From positions 62,001-126,000 of the forward strand of contig JANUWF010001723.1 of assembly GCA_026120185.1 (NCBI GenBank): a stretch of 64,000 nt of DNA, written 5' to 3'. Position 1 is the first letter of the stretch. The number at the start of each line of letters is the position of its first letter. Shown one piece after another: positions 11,300 through 22,176 of this stretch. A program made the translations under genes and the position numbers. The notes below the pieces were generated by a model that had not been told where the DNA came from, did no database searches, and saw only the letters and a program-made list of their open reading frames with translations. This DNA comes from Voacanga thouarsii (Eukaryota > Streptophyta > Magnoliopsida > Gentianales > Apocynaceae).

Positions 11300-12636
11300 T
11301 TCCTTCCTAAATGATATTCTCTAAAGATATGAAAATATCAATTTAAAATTTTATTCTCTTAAAATAGTAAAGTTAAAATTTTTTCCCACTAATACTAATT
11401 AGTTTTCCACTAAGACTCCTGGTTCTAGTATTCATATCTATCTTTTGACCTTAGCTTTGTGGATCGTCCCTGCATCTTGCCGCCATCACACCATCTACCA
11501 CCCATTGAAGGCTCAAACAAGTTAATAATCACAACCCATTTGAATGTTCTCTGTTAGAGGTTGAATTTTTGTGTTTTCTTTACTATTTGATAATCTTAAA
11601 ATCTTTAATATTTCTGTTGAATAGTTGGATTGTTTTCCTGTACGATCATCACAATATTTGGATGGTTTTGGTAACTTAGTTTTTTTTGGGGGGGGAGGGT
11701 TGGGGGTGGGGGGCGGTGGAAGAGGGGGACATTGAATTGGTTGTTATTATGGTTTTCCTGCTTACTAGACTTGGACGAGAGAAATTAGTTGTTATTTTGG
11801 TTGGTTGTTAATAGACTTACATGAGAGGGTAGAAAAAAGTCATTCATGGATGAGACAAATTGCATGGAAAGACGGCAATTAAGACGGAAAATAAATGGCA
11901 ATTGCTTGAACAAGTGGCAGGTGAGTAATATCTTGCTCATGACATATCAGATTTTATTAAAACAAGACTAAAAGCATTGAAAAAGGCCATTTTTTTCAAA
12001 GATCATTGCATATTTGGGGCAAAAGAAGTTAAAAAAGGTTAATTCTCCATGTGATTGGGTTTGTCTACCCGATTTTGTTACCTGGTAAGAAGACCCTCAA
12101 GAGATCTCTAGTGGATTTTCTGGTTTGGGATAGGCTACAAGATGGATGTTCCCAAATAGACATCCTATCATAGAAAATTAAACAATAAAAAGAGGAAAAA
12201 GCTTTCCCTTTCATTTTTACCTGCATATTTTGAGCAAGCCAAGAATATTTAATATCTTACCCAAATGCTTTGTATTTGAGTGACCAACGAGATAGGTCAG
12301 CCTTATCCTCCAAAATCTGTGAAACAAAATCCAACATTAAGATCTCCAAATGTTTCATTCTGCATGTCTAGTTAAAAGCCATATCTAGCTATGAAGATTG
12401 AAGAGTTGAATAAGGTCAATAGCTATCAGGAAAATCATATAAAATATATGACTTGCCCACAAGTTCTTGTTTTTATGGCTATACTATTATTAGAATATAT
12501 AGCTTATTCAAGTTCAATGATCCTCAAATATAAATTCCTTTGGTTACTATAATCAGTCACTGCATGATACATTACTCACAAATAAAAATACTAACACAAA
12601 CTTGATCAGAGTCCACCAAAATTACATATTATTTTG
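11299..12636. other. No gene recognised
   Basis: AT-rich internal DNA of the CACTA element with a G-rich run at about 11688-11713. Several T-rich blocks are present. I see no coding pattern, RNA gene or repeat end. Confidence 0.5.
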
Positions 12637-12638
12637 TA

Positions 12639-12894
12639 TTCCCTCTACCCAAATTAAATGTCCACATTTCACTTGATATAAAAGTTTTGGAGTGTATTTG
12701 ACCAAATAAATTTACCAACTTTCCCTTAACAATTAAGAGGCTAGACGTGGGACATATGAGTTAATGGTACCACATGCCTTATACTAAGGAAGTTAATGGT
12801 ACAAATTTAGATACATAATATATTCATTTTAAGACATTGGAAATCATTATGGAAAACCCAAAATAGAAATATAGATATTCAATTTGGGAAAGAG
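12639..12894. mobile_element. Stowaway-like (Tc1/mariner) MITE
   Basis: The left end TTCCCTCTACCCAAATTAAA pairs with the reverse complement of the right end, CTCTTTCCCAAATTGAATAT. This is the CTCCCTCCGTCCC type of Stowaway terminus. TA dinucleotides flank it at 12637-12638 and 12895-12896. Its 256 bp length is typical. It sits inside the CACTA element, so it inserted there or came with captured DNA. Confidence 0.7.
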
Positions 12895-12896
12895 TA

Positions 12897-13490
12897 ACAA
12901 GAATAAAACTGAAGGCAGAGCAATAGAATTTGAAGCACAATATCTATTTTATGTTCATTTAGATTCAGTTCTTGTTATATAGGACATGATAAATGATTAT
13001 TACAAAATAGTTTCTCCACACAATTTTAAAAATAAAAAATAAAAAATAAACAGTAAATCAACATGCACTAGAACTACAAAGAAGTAGACCTTTAGGATTG
13101 TCCCTGATATAAAGCACAATCATAGAACTAACAAGATAATATAAGTGGAACAAAAAACTAAGCAAATGTATTTTACAAACCCAAAACCATCTGGTTGGTT
13201 GAAATGACAATTTGGGATGACAAAATTCTTCTTAGGGTAAATGCAAATGTAGTTACATCAAGATTCTTTTATGCATCTTATTCTATATGTGAATGTACAC
13301 TTTATAAGTTCCTTTACAACACTGGGCCCCTGTAATAATATGTCCTTTTCAATTCAAAAAGTTCACTACCTTTTTACTCTTTTGCATCATATGGGTATCA
13401 CCATATCTTAAGGATTCATAACTAGATAGCGTCCATGTAATCCTCTTACCGATGCTCTAATGGTAGGCACATAAAACCTAGCTATGTGGC
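12897..13490. other. No gene recognised
   Basis: AT-rich DNA between the Stowaway MITE and the minus-strand exon-like pieces. Texture is intron-like; no feature seen. Confidence 0.4.
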
Positions 13491-13492
13491 AC

Positions 13493-13730
13493 TCAGCCTA
13501 CCAACAAATCATTACTGAGGTTTAATAAAGATATCAAGCTGAAAAAAGGTTGATATAGATAGCTACTGGGAGGCACTAGAAGTAGAGAAGAAGCTTGCAC
13601 CTGAGATAAATTTCTCTCTTTTTTAACTTCCATCAGCAACTTCAGAAAGCCAAATCCAGCTTTCATCCAATATTGCCTTCTTGGTGAAAATGAGACTTTA
13701 GGCTTATCGAAATCCTCCAAAACTTATAGA
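13493..13730 (-). pseudogene. Exon-like minus-strand fragment, possibly of a captured gene
   Basis: On the minus strand the codons for EDFDKPKVSFSPRRQYWMKA, GFGFLKLLMEVKKERNLSQ are followed by CAG|GTGCAAG, a plausible splice donor near 13600. This looks like a host exon rather than transposon DNA. It lies downstream, in transcription order, of the YqaJ-like exon at 14012-14340 and could belong to the same captured segment. I do not recognise the protein from this part alone. Confidence 0.35.
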
Positions 13731-14011
13731 TAAAAATTACATTTATTTGGATAAAAAATCAATCACTGACTACACAACAGATTTGACGACTAAAGAATTT
13801 TCTCTGAACCTCTGAGGGCACATATTAGGACTTATGTTTTAGCTTATGCCAGGAAGAGTCTTGTTTGATATATCCTACAGAAGTGTAGTTACTTGCTTCT
13901 CTATCACATATAATTTCATCCACTTTGGACATCAAGAAAGAATTCCTTCAGCATATAAAAAGCACTCTTTACTTTATGATAACAACAACAATATAACTTC
14001 AGTTTCCTACT

Positions 14012-14340
14012 TCAATCATATTGCAATTTCCCATAAATCTCCTATATCAGTAAACTGGAGTTATCAGCAACTCCTTTACTTGCATAGACTAAAGAACGAC
14101 AATACTTATGCCTAGACTCTAGCCTGTAAGATCTTAACTTAACAAGGGGGTCTGAGATCACAAAACTTTCGTACAACTGCTTTGCAGGTTGGACATGTTT
14201 CCACCAAAAATCAGATAAAGCTATCTTCAAAAAATCCCAACAATCTCTATCTCGGTGTAATCTAAACAGACTGCTTCCTTTTGTTGTCCATATATATAGT
14301 TCCATCCATTCCCGATCCAATATCTCCATTAATCCTTGTG
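14012..14340 (-). pseudogene. Captured YqaJ-like (restriction-endonuclease fold) exon
   Basis: Reading the minus strand, an acceptor (CAACAAG) is followed by QGLMEILDREWMELYIWTTK, then GSSLFRLHRDRDCWDFLK and ALSDFWWKHVQPAKQLYES. From memory this matches the second half of plant organelle-type YqaJ/lambda-exonuclease-like proteins, in which the segments ELYxWTxxGSSLFR and FWWxHVxPA are typical. The frame reaches a TAG right after NSSLLI, but the next codons EIYGKLQYD continue the family pattern to TGA, so the TAG is a premature stop. The fragment abuts the start of the En/Spm-type gene on the opposite strand (14370), so host and transposon sequence meet within 30 bp. Capture by the CACTA element is inferred. 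Confidence 0.55.
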
Positions 14341-14369
14341 CTTGTTGACTGTTTTATTAGGTTTTTTAT

Positions 14370-16187
14370 ATGGGAAGAAAACGTTTAAGAGACTATAACG
14401 ACAACAGTCAAGGCGAATTTACAGCAGAAGCACTTCAAATGAATGCTTCAAATTCTAATAGTAAAACTCAACCACCTAGTGAATACCAATTCATTGATAC
14501 TTAAGTACAAGAAGAAGACCTAGGCAGCAAAGTTTATGATGATATAGAAACAAAGGGTACAACATTATATTGTCTTTGAAATATTACTTTTATAATATTA
14601 AATATAACTAATTATGCTCTAGATGATCAAGGGAATGTATGGAAAAAATAAGGTATACGTCTAAAAGATGTGTGGACATTGCCCAATAATGATTGGATTA
14701 TAGTTCACTTCAATGAGTTAGGTCAACCAATTAAAAGAAGTGGTGGAATCTTAGGTGGTTGATTGGGAACTGTGGCAAGAAAAAAAGAGTTTTGTTCAAT
14801 TGAATGGACGAATTGGAGGAAAATGCCTAACAAAAACAAGGAGAACTTAATACTTTTGACAAAGGTAAACAAACTTGATCTTATTTTATTTTGTAAATTT
14901 AAATTTTATCTATTTTAATACATTTTTTTTACTAATTTAAATTATTTTACAATGTTATAGAAATATTTTGCGATTCCTGATGATTATGAAGTTCAAAAGT
15001 GGGTGCTTCAATCAATTGGTAGAAAGTGGAAGGATTACAAATTCGATTTAAAATGTAAGTATTTTTTGCCAGATAAGACTCAAGAAGAAACATTCAATTT
15101 AGTACTAGTTGGAGTCATCCCAAACCAATGGAAAACACTTGTGCAATATTGGTTTTCAGAGAAAGCAAAGGTAACATTTTTTCCCCTTCATTGCTCAATT
15201 TTATTGGCTTTTTGTATTATGTTAAATGTTTTTTTAACTTTTATCATAGTTTGCATAACATATATATATTACTTTTATTTTGGTCAGAATCTTTCTGAAA
15301 AGGGAAAAGTATCACGAGCCCATAACAAAACTCTTCATGCTAGTAGTTCAAAGAGTTTTGCAAGAGGAATGAATGATTATGTGAGTTTTGATTGAAGTGT
15401 AGTGTCTTTACTTTTGTCTATATTTTATTTTTTCTTCCACTTCCTTAGCATTAAATTGGTTAATGTTTTTTCAAAACAGGAGATGACCCATAGAAAAAAA
15501 CCAGATCGAGAAGAATTCTTCAGAATGACTCATATGAAAAAGGATGGAAATTTTATCAATGAGCAAATTGAAGAAGTTGTGGTAATACCTTTTTTTTTTT
15601 AAAGTTGTCAAACTAAAGGTTATTACTCATTCTTAAAGTATATTATTGTCGTGTGAACTCTAATTTTTATATTTGTTGTTATTAAAAGGGAAAAAGCTAA
15701 TAACATTGTTGTTGAACGTGCGGCATTAAATGTGAATCATAATACAAATGAAGTTGATGATGAAGTCTTCAATGAAGTTTTAGGTGAAGAGCAATATGGT
15801 AGAGTTAGAGGTTATGGATTAGGAGTTACTCCTACACAACTGTTTGGAAGTAAATGTCGGCTTAAATGTCAAAATCAGCTTGAAGTAGAACGTCTTCAAA
15901 AAGAATTGTATGACATGAATCAAAATTATGAGGCAAAGATTGAAAATATGCAGCAAGAGTACGAAGTAATGAAGAATAATTATGAGAAACAAATTGCTGA
16001 TCTTCGTATGGAGTTAGACTCTATTCGGAACGACATGTCTCATTTAAAAACAATCTTTTCTGAGGTAAGTCACATATATGTACTTATTTTTATTTAAATA
16101 ATAGTAAATAAAAGAAAATTTCTAATGTGAATTTTATTTTTTTAGGCTGCTTATAATTTTAGTGAATCTGCCTATATTCTAGAGTAA
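14370..16187 (+). pseudogene. En/Spm Ptta-type transposon protein (second CACTA gene), decayed
   Basis: The start MGRKRLRDYN at 14370 leads into a protein of the plant En/Spm Ptta (Transposase_24, TNPA-like) class, which is encoded by CACTA elements and binds subterminal repeats. Recognisable pieces are RLKDVWTLPNNDWIIVHFNE, KYFAIPDDYEVQKWVLQSIG (exon from 14961), PNQWKTLVQYWFSEKAK (ends 15170), KGKVSRAHNKT (exon from 15288) and EMTHRKKPDREEFFRMTHMK (exon from 15480). A long coiled coil follows from about 15880 (QLEVERLQKELYDMNQNYEA). Introns with GT..AG borders separate these exons, and the last exon ends SESAYILE-stop at 16185-16187. In-frame stops at about 14503, 14648 and 14759 show decay. 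Its place next to the right terminus matches the usual CACTA gene order. Confidence 0.8.
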
Positions 16188-16599
16188 TCAGTATTTTTAA
16201 TTCTCTTTAAGTAAGTGATATATCTTTTCAAATTATTTCAATTACCTTGTATCTATTAACCGTATTAGTAATTTGATTTAAATCTATTAAATGCTTACCA
16301 TTTTTTTTTCTTTATTTGATGTGTAGGGCTATTGGACTTTCCATCAATCTGAGACAATATGAAGAGCTTCTTTTTTGTTTTTATATTTTGCCAATAAAAT
16401 TGAATATTTATATTTCGTCTGATTTATATTGTAGTTAGGCATTTCCTAAAATGCTTTTGAGTATGACTTTTTAAATATTGATATAATTTATAGGATTTAT
16501 TTAAATAAACATTATTCATTTTGTTTCAAAATTTCATTGTTTTACAGCTTTTTATTGTACAATGTAAAAAGAAACATTTGTTATGGGACTTTAAATTGG

Positions 16600-17272
16600 A
16601 AAAATTATCAAAGAATAAAAAATAATAATTATCGATTTTGTGACGCTTTAAAGAAAAGTGAGGCCAAAATTAGGACATTATTTATATAGTGTCACAAAAA
16701 GAGAGACACATTTATAAATAATCATAGTTATTTTAGGGACGCTTCAAAAATATGGTCAATAAATTTTGCGACATTATGATTGATTGTGTCATAAAAAAAG
16801 GGATGGAATTGTATTTATGTGTCGCTATTTGAGGACATTTATATAATACATCAATTTCGAGACGCAATAAATTTAAAACGTAGCTACAAAAACAGACAGA
16901 ATAAAAAATTTGTGTCATTAATTGGGGGATACTTTAATAAAATGTCGTTATATTAACGACATTAGAGAATTTAAGCGTACTAAATTTAGAGACGATTTAA
17001 AAAAAAAAATGTTGAAAAATTTAGAGACGTTTTTAGCAAAATGTTGGTAAATTTAGAAACGCTTATATAAAAAACGTCGGTCTATATAGAAACGCTTATA
17101 TAAAAAGTATTGGTAACATAATTTACCGACGCAAAGTCTTCTGTCGTTAAATTTCTTTGGCGATACTGCTTGTAGCAACACATGTGACGACACGTTTATA
17201 AGTGTCGGTAAATAATTTTACAACACAATTTAGCGTTTCAAAACAATTTTATTAGTGTCCCTAAATGCTAAG
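16600..17272. repeat. CACTA right subterminal repeats
   Basis: The region before the right terminus is dense in short degenerate repeats with a GACG or CGTC core, for example TTTAGAGACG (about 17000 and 17020), TTTAGAAACGCTTATATAAA (about 17052) and ATAGAAACGCTTATATAAAA (about 17085). It mirrors in kind the left subterminal region. These are likely binding sites for the TNPA-class protein. Confidence 0.65.
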
Positions 17273-17284
17273 TTTGTTGTAGCA
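17273..17284 (-). repeat. CACTA right terminal inverted repeat
   Basis: TTTGTTGTAGCA, reverse complement TGCTACAACAAA. Ten inner bases match the left terminus; the outermost two are CA instead of TG. TAC follows at 17285-17287. Confidence 0.75.
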
Positions 17285-17391
17285 TACATGTGAAAAATAG
17301 AATTAATTAGGAGAGGAGAGATTAACGTCTTGTTTCAATTAAGCACTTAAATTTAATTAATTAAATATTTATTTCATTAAGCCTATTTGAT

Positions 17392-17535
17392 GGGAAATTC
17401 TTATATGGACCTTGTCCACGATGGACTGGATGCTTTAAGTGTTGTACTACATGCAGTGTGAGTTGTACACTTCTAAAAAGTACAACACTTTAAAGCAGTG
17501 GTCCACGGTAGACCTGGTCCATATAAGAATTTTTC
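17392..17535. mobile_element. Mutator-like MITE, copy B
   Basis: Ends GGGAAATTCTTATATGGACC and GGTCCATATAAGAATTTTTC are inverted repeats, and the centre folds back too (TTTAAGTGTTGTACT against AGTACAACACTTTAAA). Flanked by exact copies of CTATTTGAT at 17383-17391 and 17536-17544, a 9-bp duplication typical of Mutator-like elements. Confidence 0.8.
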
Positions 17536-17544
17536 CTATTTGAT

Positions 17545-17677
17545 AGAGAAATTCTTATATAGACCATGGACTGGTGGACCAAGTGCATTAGTGAGTTGTA
17601 CGTACAATTTGTATTATACACGGTACAAGTCACTAATACACTTGGTCAATGAACCATTGGTCCCTATTAGAATTTTT
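17545..17677. mobile_element. Mutator-like MITE, copy C
   Basis: Ends AGAGAAATTCTTATATAGACC-like and GGTCCCTATTAGAATTTTT; centre folds back (AAGTGCATTAGTGAGTTGTA against TACAAGTCACTAATACACTT). It shares its left 9-bp flank CTATTTGAT with copy B and has a third copy of it at 17678-17686. Close relative of copy A at 421-554. Confidence 0.8.
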
Positions 17678-18654
17678 CTATTTGATAATGAATAATATTA
17701 TGTACTTAATTAATTAAGTGTATTTGATAACAAATTTTTATTATCACTTAATATATTAAGACGTACTGAAATCCTATTATAAATTTTAAGTGAATTGGAA
17801 GTTACTTAAAGTCTGAAATTTTGAATATGTTAAATACTCATCTAATTATTAAAATTATTTTAGATTTAATATAAGTTATAATAAAATATAGTATAAAAAT
17901 AAATTATAATTAATTCAAAATTTAAATTTTAGAATTCAGTCTTCAAACTTCAGTTTTTAGAATTTAGTACTTAAATATTCATATTTCAATCTTCAAATTT
18001 CAGTTTTATCAAACGACTATTGAAATATGAAGATTAAAATTTGAATATTTAAGTATTAAATTTTAAAAATTGAAGTTCGAAGACTGAATTTTGAAATTTG
18101 AAGATTGAATTTGAAGTATGAATTAATTATAATTTATTTTGACACTATATTTTATTACAATTTAGATTAAATATAGAAGAATATTAATAATTAGATGATT
18201 ATTTTACATATCTTGACTTCAAAATTAAGTAACTTTCAATTCATTTAAAATTTATAATAGGATTTTAGTACGTCTTAATTAATTAAGTGATAACAAAAAT
18301 CTGTTATCAAACACATTTAATTAATTACGTACTTAATATTATCCATTATCAAACATACTTAATGAAATAAGTATTTAATTAATTAATTTTAAGTGGTTAA
18401 TTATTTCTAACAAAAGAATAAGTTGGAAAATTGTGGTGTCGTGGGTATAGATCCTACTATAGTAAATTTTGTAAATTAATTTGATGGTAATTATAAATTG
18501 CTAAGTTTGAATGAGAAAAGAATTAATTTTTTTTTGGTGTGGATTTTATTGTAATTAATTTGATAAAAGTGATAAGTTTGAACATAAAAAACAGTAATTT
18601 TTTTTTTAAAATCACTATGTAAGAGTAATAGTTTTAACAAAGTTATGCTATTTC

Positions 18655-20486
18655 TGAAGGTTTAAAATGGAAAAATCATCAAAACGAAAAATTTACCTCT
18701 GTGATTGAATGGCCTTTTTCGCACTGGTGTAAATGTTTGTATAAGGATATTTGAGACAAGTGGCTCACGTCATTACAAACGTCTATTGCGTCTCATCCAC
18801 ATGAAACTTTTGATCTTCCGAAAGGGTGCCTGTAGCACATCCGGTGAATGCTTGAAGATCGGGTTTTGATAAGCTTTCACCAAAGCTTTCTCAGTGAAAT
18901 GGGTTTTTGGTTTCTATCTGTGAAATGAAAATTGAATGCCCAACCCAATCCTCCAATCAATGCCTTCAATTCATATTCATTTCAACAGATCCCCCAAGAG
19001 AGATTCCACCTGCGTGCAAACAGAAAGTATCCATCTTTCTGTTATCTTGCACGTAAATCAATACGGGTTCCATCCTATGTTATTTTTTAAATTTTAATTA
19101 ATTAATTAATTTAATAAGTAATTAATTTAATATATATAATTTTTTAAATTTTTTTATCCTTGGTCTTATTCATTGGGTCAGATAAAATTATTTATTCTTA
19201 GATTTGAACACCCATAAATAATAAATCTCAATTATTTATTTTTTAGACTTTATTAAACAACCCAATAAATAATTAACAAACCCAAATAAAATTTCATACC
19301 TTTTATCTAGTTTATATCCAAATTAATTTTCTAATTATTCAATCTGGATCTTTGGCCCTGAATAATTAATTAACCAATTAAATTAGACAAAATAAATACT
19401 CTCTCTCGGACCTTTTATTTTATTCTAGTCCAATAATAAATTAGACTAATAAAATAAAAACCCATAATTATCAAGACTAATTTCTTAACCCAAATCTTTT
19501 ATGACTTAAGGGCCATTTTGGGGACCAAAAGACATTTCGCCTTGACTACTAAAATGACCAAAATACTCGCTATTTAAATAGCTATTTTGTCATTTTAAAT
19601 ATTTTCTAATATTACCATAAGAAAATATTGACCCTAAGGACAATGCTGTGTTAGCAAAGTTTTCAACCTACATGTGTAATAACTAAAATATCCTTCTATG
19701 CATCGCCGTGCAATTAGAGAGGAAAAGCGTACTAGCACTTCTCTAATTGACATCTACCATCGTTAAACCTCTAGTCCAATGATCCACGTCTCCTGGAATG
19801 TTTTCACTTTTAAAGGAAGTTACCCTAAAGTAAACATCCAAGTCATGTTGCCCAGAGCTCTGGATAATTAGATTATTTAAGCAGTCACAAGGGGCGACAT
19901 AGCATAAAAGCTATCTTGTACAAGTCTGTCTTAACTAACTAGTCACATATACCCAACATAGAAGTATATTAGTTCTATGAAAGAACCTCAACTACAGTAT
20001 ATCAAAGTATATGCTTCTAGCTTCGTCAGACTACCAACTCATACTCAAGCGGTAGAGTATTAGTCCACACTGTAGCAGTAATAGTTTGAGTTTCTTTTAA
20101 ATATTTCTTTTAGAAATCACTATTACAGGTCCTGTTCTACATATTTGAAATACGTTCATACTATGAAATGAGTGAAATCTCACTGGCTAAAGGTAAGCCA
20201 TTCCCCATTTGAAATTCATAACACAATAACCTATATATGATGAGATTTCCATTCTCATCAATCGGTTAAAAATAAATATTTTTGTGCTAAGTAACCCGTG
20301 ATCCATACAGTACTGTGAAAGACCACTATTCACACAGATCACTTAAACACAATGCGTAATTTTCAAACGAAAATCGTGTACAAATAAAAATATAAATTCA
20401 CAAACAAATTTTGAGAATAAATTATTTTATTAATAAATTCGATAATTACATCAGATAAACTAATCTATAGAGCATATAATCCAACA
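18655..20486 (-). repeat. 3' LTR of Copia element 1
   Basis: Minus-strand LTR of 1832 bp starting TGTTGGATTATATGC and ending AAACCTTCA. It aligns over its whole length with 31319-33168 and with the solo LTR at 60992-63013. The two LTRs of this element differ at many positions, so the insertion is not recent. Confidence 0.88.
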
Positions 20487-20499
20487 ATCTCCCACTTGC

Positions 20500-22175
20500 A
20501 CTCTGAGATTAAGAAAGTCCGTAGGTGCCCACCTCTATGGCGTCTAAGTGTCTCTTGAAGACTCTTTCAGCTAAAGACTGGTGAAGGGATCTACTAGGTT
20601 ATTCTCTGAGACTATCTGTTCCACCACGATTTCCCATCTCTGAATGAAATCCCGGATCAGGTGGTACTTCTTCTGGATGTGCTTCCCCTTCTTGTGGTTT
20701 CTGGGTTCTTTGGATTGTGAGACTGCTCTAGAGTTGTCGTAATACAACACAATCGGTATGTCCATGTGTAGCACAACTCTAAGTTCTGAAAGGAACTTCC
20801 GGAGCTAGACTGCTTCCTTTGATGATTCCGAAGCTGTCACATACCCAGCTTCCATAGTTGAGTTAGCCATACAAGATTGTTTGATACTCCTTCATGAAAC
20901 TGCTCCTTCAGACAAGGTGATGACATATCCACTAGTAGATTTTCTCTCATCCTTATTTGTCTGGAAATATGAGTCTGTGTATCCAGTAGAAACCAAATCA
21001 TTAGTCCTGTAAACCAGCATATAATCTTTCGTATCATTGAAGTACTTAAGAATATACTTTACAACTTGCTAATGAACCTCCCCAGGGTTTGACTGATATC
21101 TGCTAACTAAACCTACAACAAAGTAGATATCTGGTCTTCCCACAGCCAAAGCGTAGGGAATCCTACTCATCCTATATTTTTCCTCTTGAGACTTAGTACA
21201 GTCCTTAGAACAAAAAGACAACCTATGCCTGCAAGGGATTAGAGCTCCCTTACATGAGTCTATGCTAAAGTTGGCCAGCATCTTGTCAATGTATGTCACT
21301 TGGGATAATCCTAACATTCTCTACTTCTTATTTCTAAGAAGCTTAATCCTAAGAATGTAACTAGCTTCTCCCAAGTCCTTTATACTAAATTGACTAGATA
21401 GCTAAACCTTAGTAGATGACAATGTCCCTACATTATTCCCAATGAGTAGAATATCATTCACATATAGGACAAGAAAAATCACATTTATGCCTTTCAATTT
21501 CCTTTACACGCATGGTTCATCCTCATTTTGAATGAAACCGTAAGACTTTACAGTCTTATCAAAACGAATATTCCATATTCTAGATACCTGCTTAAGTTCA
21601 TAAATGGACTTCTTAAACTTGCAAACCATATGTTCCTAGCATTTTGGTAATAAAACCTTCCGATTGGGACATATAGATGTCTTCGTTAAGATGGCCATTA
21701 AGAAATGTCGTCTTGACATCCATCTATCATATCTTATAGTCGTAATGATATGCAATGGCAAGAAGGATATGGATGGACATAAGCATGGCTACCGAGGAAA
21801 AGGTTTCATCATAATCGATTCATTCTTTCTGAGTATACCATTTCGCCATAAGCCTAGGTTTCAAGGTTTTAACCTTCCTATCCACTTCCCTTTTTTTCTT
21901 GTGTAGCCATTTACACCCAATGGGTGTTATCCCTTCAAGTAAAGCGACAAGATCCCAAACCCGATTGAAGTACATAGACTCAATCTCGGTTTTCATTACT
22001 TCATGCCATAAATCTGCATCGGTGTTAGCAATAGCTTCTTCGTATCTAGTGGGATCTTATTCCTGATGGTCAGAGACCAACTCGAAAGCCTCTCCTATCC
22101 ATCTTTCTAGAACTCTAGATATCCTCCTACTACGACGAAGCTTCGTTTGTATAAGTTCTTGAGGCTGTGCCTCTT
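20500..22175 (-). pseudogene. Copia 1 reverse transcriptase and RNase H, decayed
   Basis: The polymerase end of pol copies the element RNA into DNA and removes the RNA strand. Minus-strand pieces show the RT active-site region as FLVLYVNDILLIGNN near 21440-21480, where YVDD is expected, so the first catalytic Asp has become Asn. QVTYIDKMLANFSID follows (21069-21317), then the late RT pattern YALAVGRPDIYFVVGLVSRY. The RNase H part (20571-20774) contains IVLYYDNSRAVSQSKEPRNH and KGKHIQKKYHLIRDFI. The tail SECKWEI runs into the polypurine tract. Frames are broken at many points. Confidence 0.8.
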
Positions 22176-22176
22176 C

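Larger units (their letters stand above)
666..17284 (+). mobile_element. CACTA (En/Spm) DNA transposon, about 16.6 kb
   Basis: The left end reads CACTACAACAAAAGTC and the right end reads TTTGTTGTAGCA, so 10 of 12 terminal bases pair as inverted repeats. The sequence is flanked by TAC at 663-665 and TAC at 17285-17287, the 3-bp target duplication expected for CACTA elements. Subterminal repeats rich in GACG/CGTC lie inside both ends. Two transposon genes are present: a TNP2-type transposase in the left half and an En/Spm Ptta-type protein at the right. Between them are host-like gene pieces and a Stowaway MITE. Both transposon genes contain stops, so the copy is not autonomous. The right terminus ends in CA where TG is expected, which would also impair mobility. 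Confidence 0.85.
17335..18405. mobile_element. Large AT-rich foldback element
   Basis: Two long arms are inverted copies. The left arm is 17335-17391 continued at 17687-18005, and the right arm is about 18015-18405, with the turn near 18010. Matching segments include TTCAATCTTCAAATTTCAG against CTGAATTTTGAAATTTGAAG, and ATTTCATTAAG against CTTAATGAAAT at the outer ends. No coding sequence is present. The left arm is interrupted by two small MITEs. The size without inserts is about 780 bp. Outer boundaries and target duplication are not resolved by eye. Confidence 0.7.

Noticed and set aside
11024..11324. Long open frames on both strands through the CATA repeat
   Set aside because: They are products of a four-base microsatellite read in threes; the peptides are simple repeats with no gene context.
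13846..14115. Plus-strand frame of 89 codons
   Set aside because: It overlaps the YqaJ-like exon on the opposite strand and has no similarity of its own.
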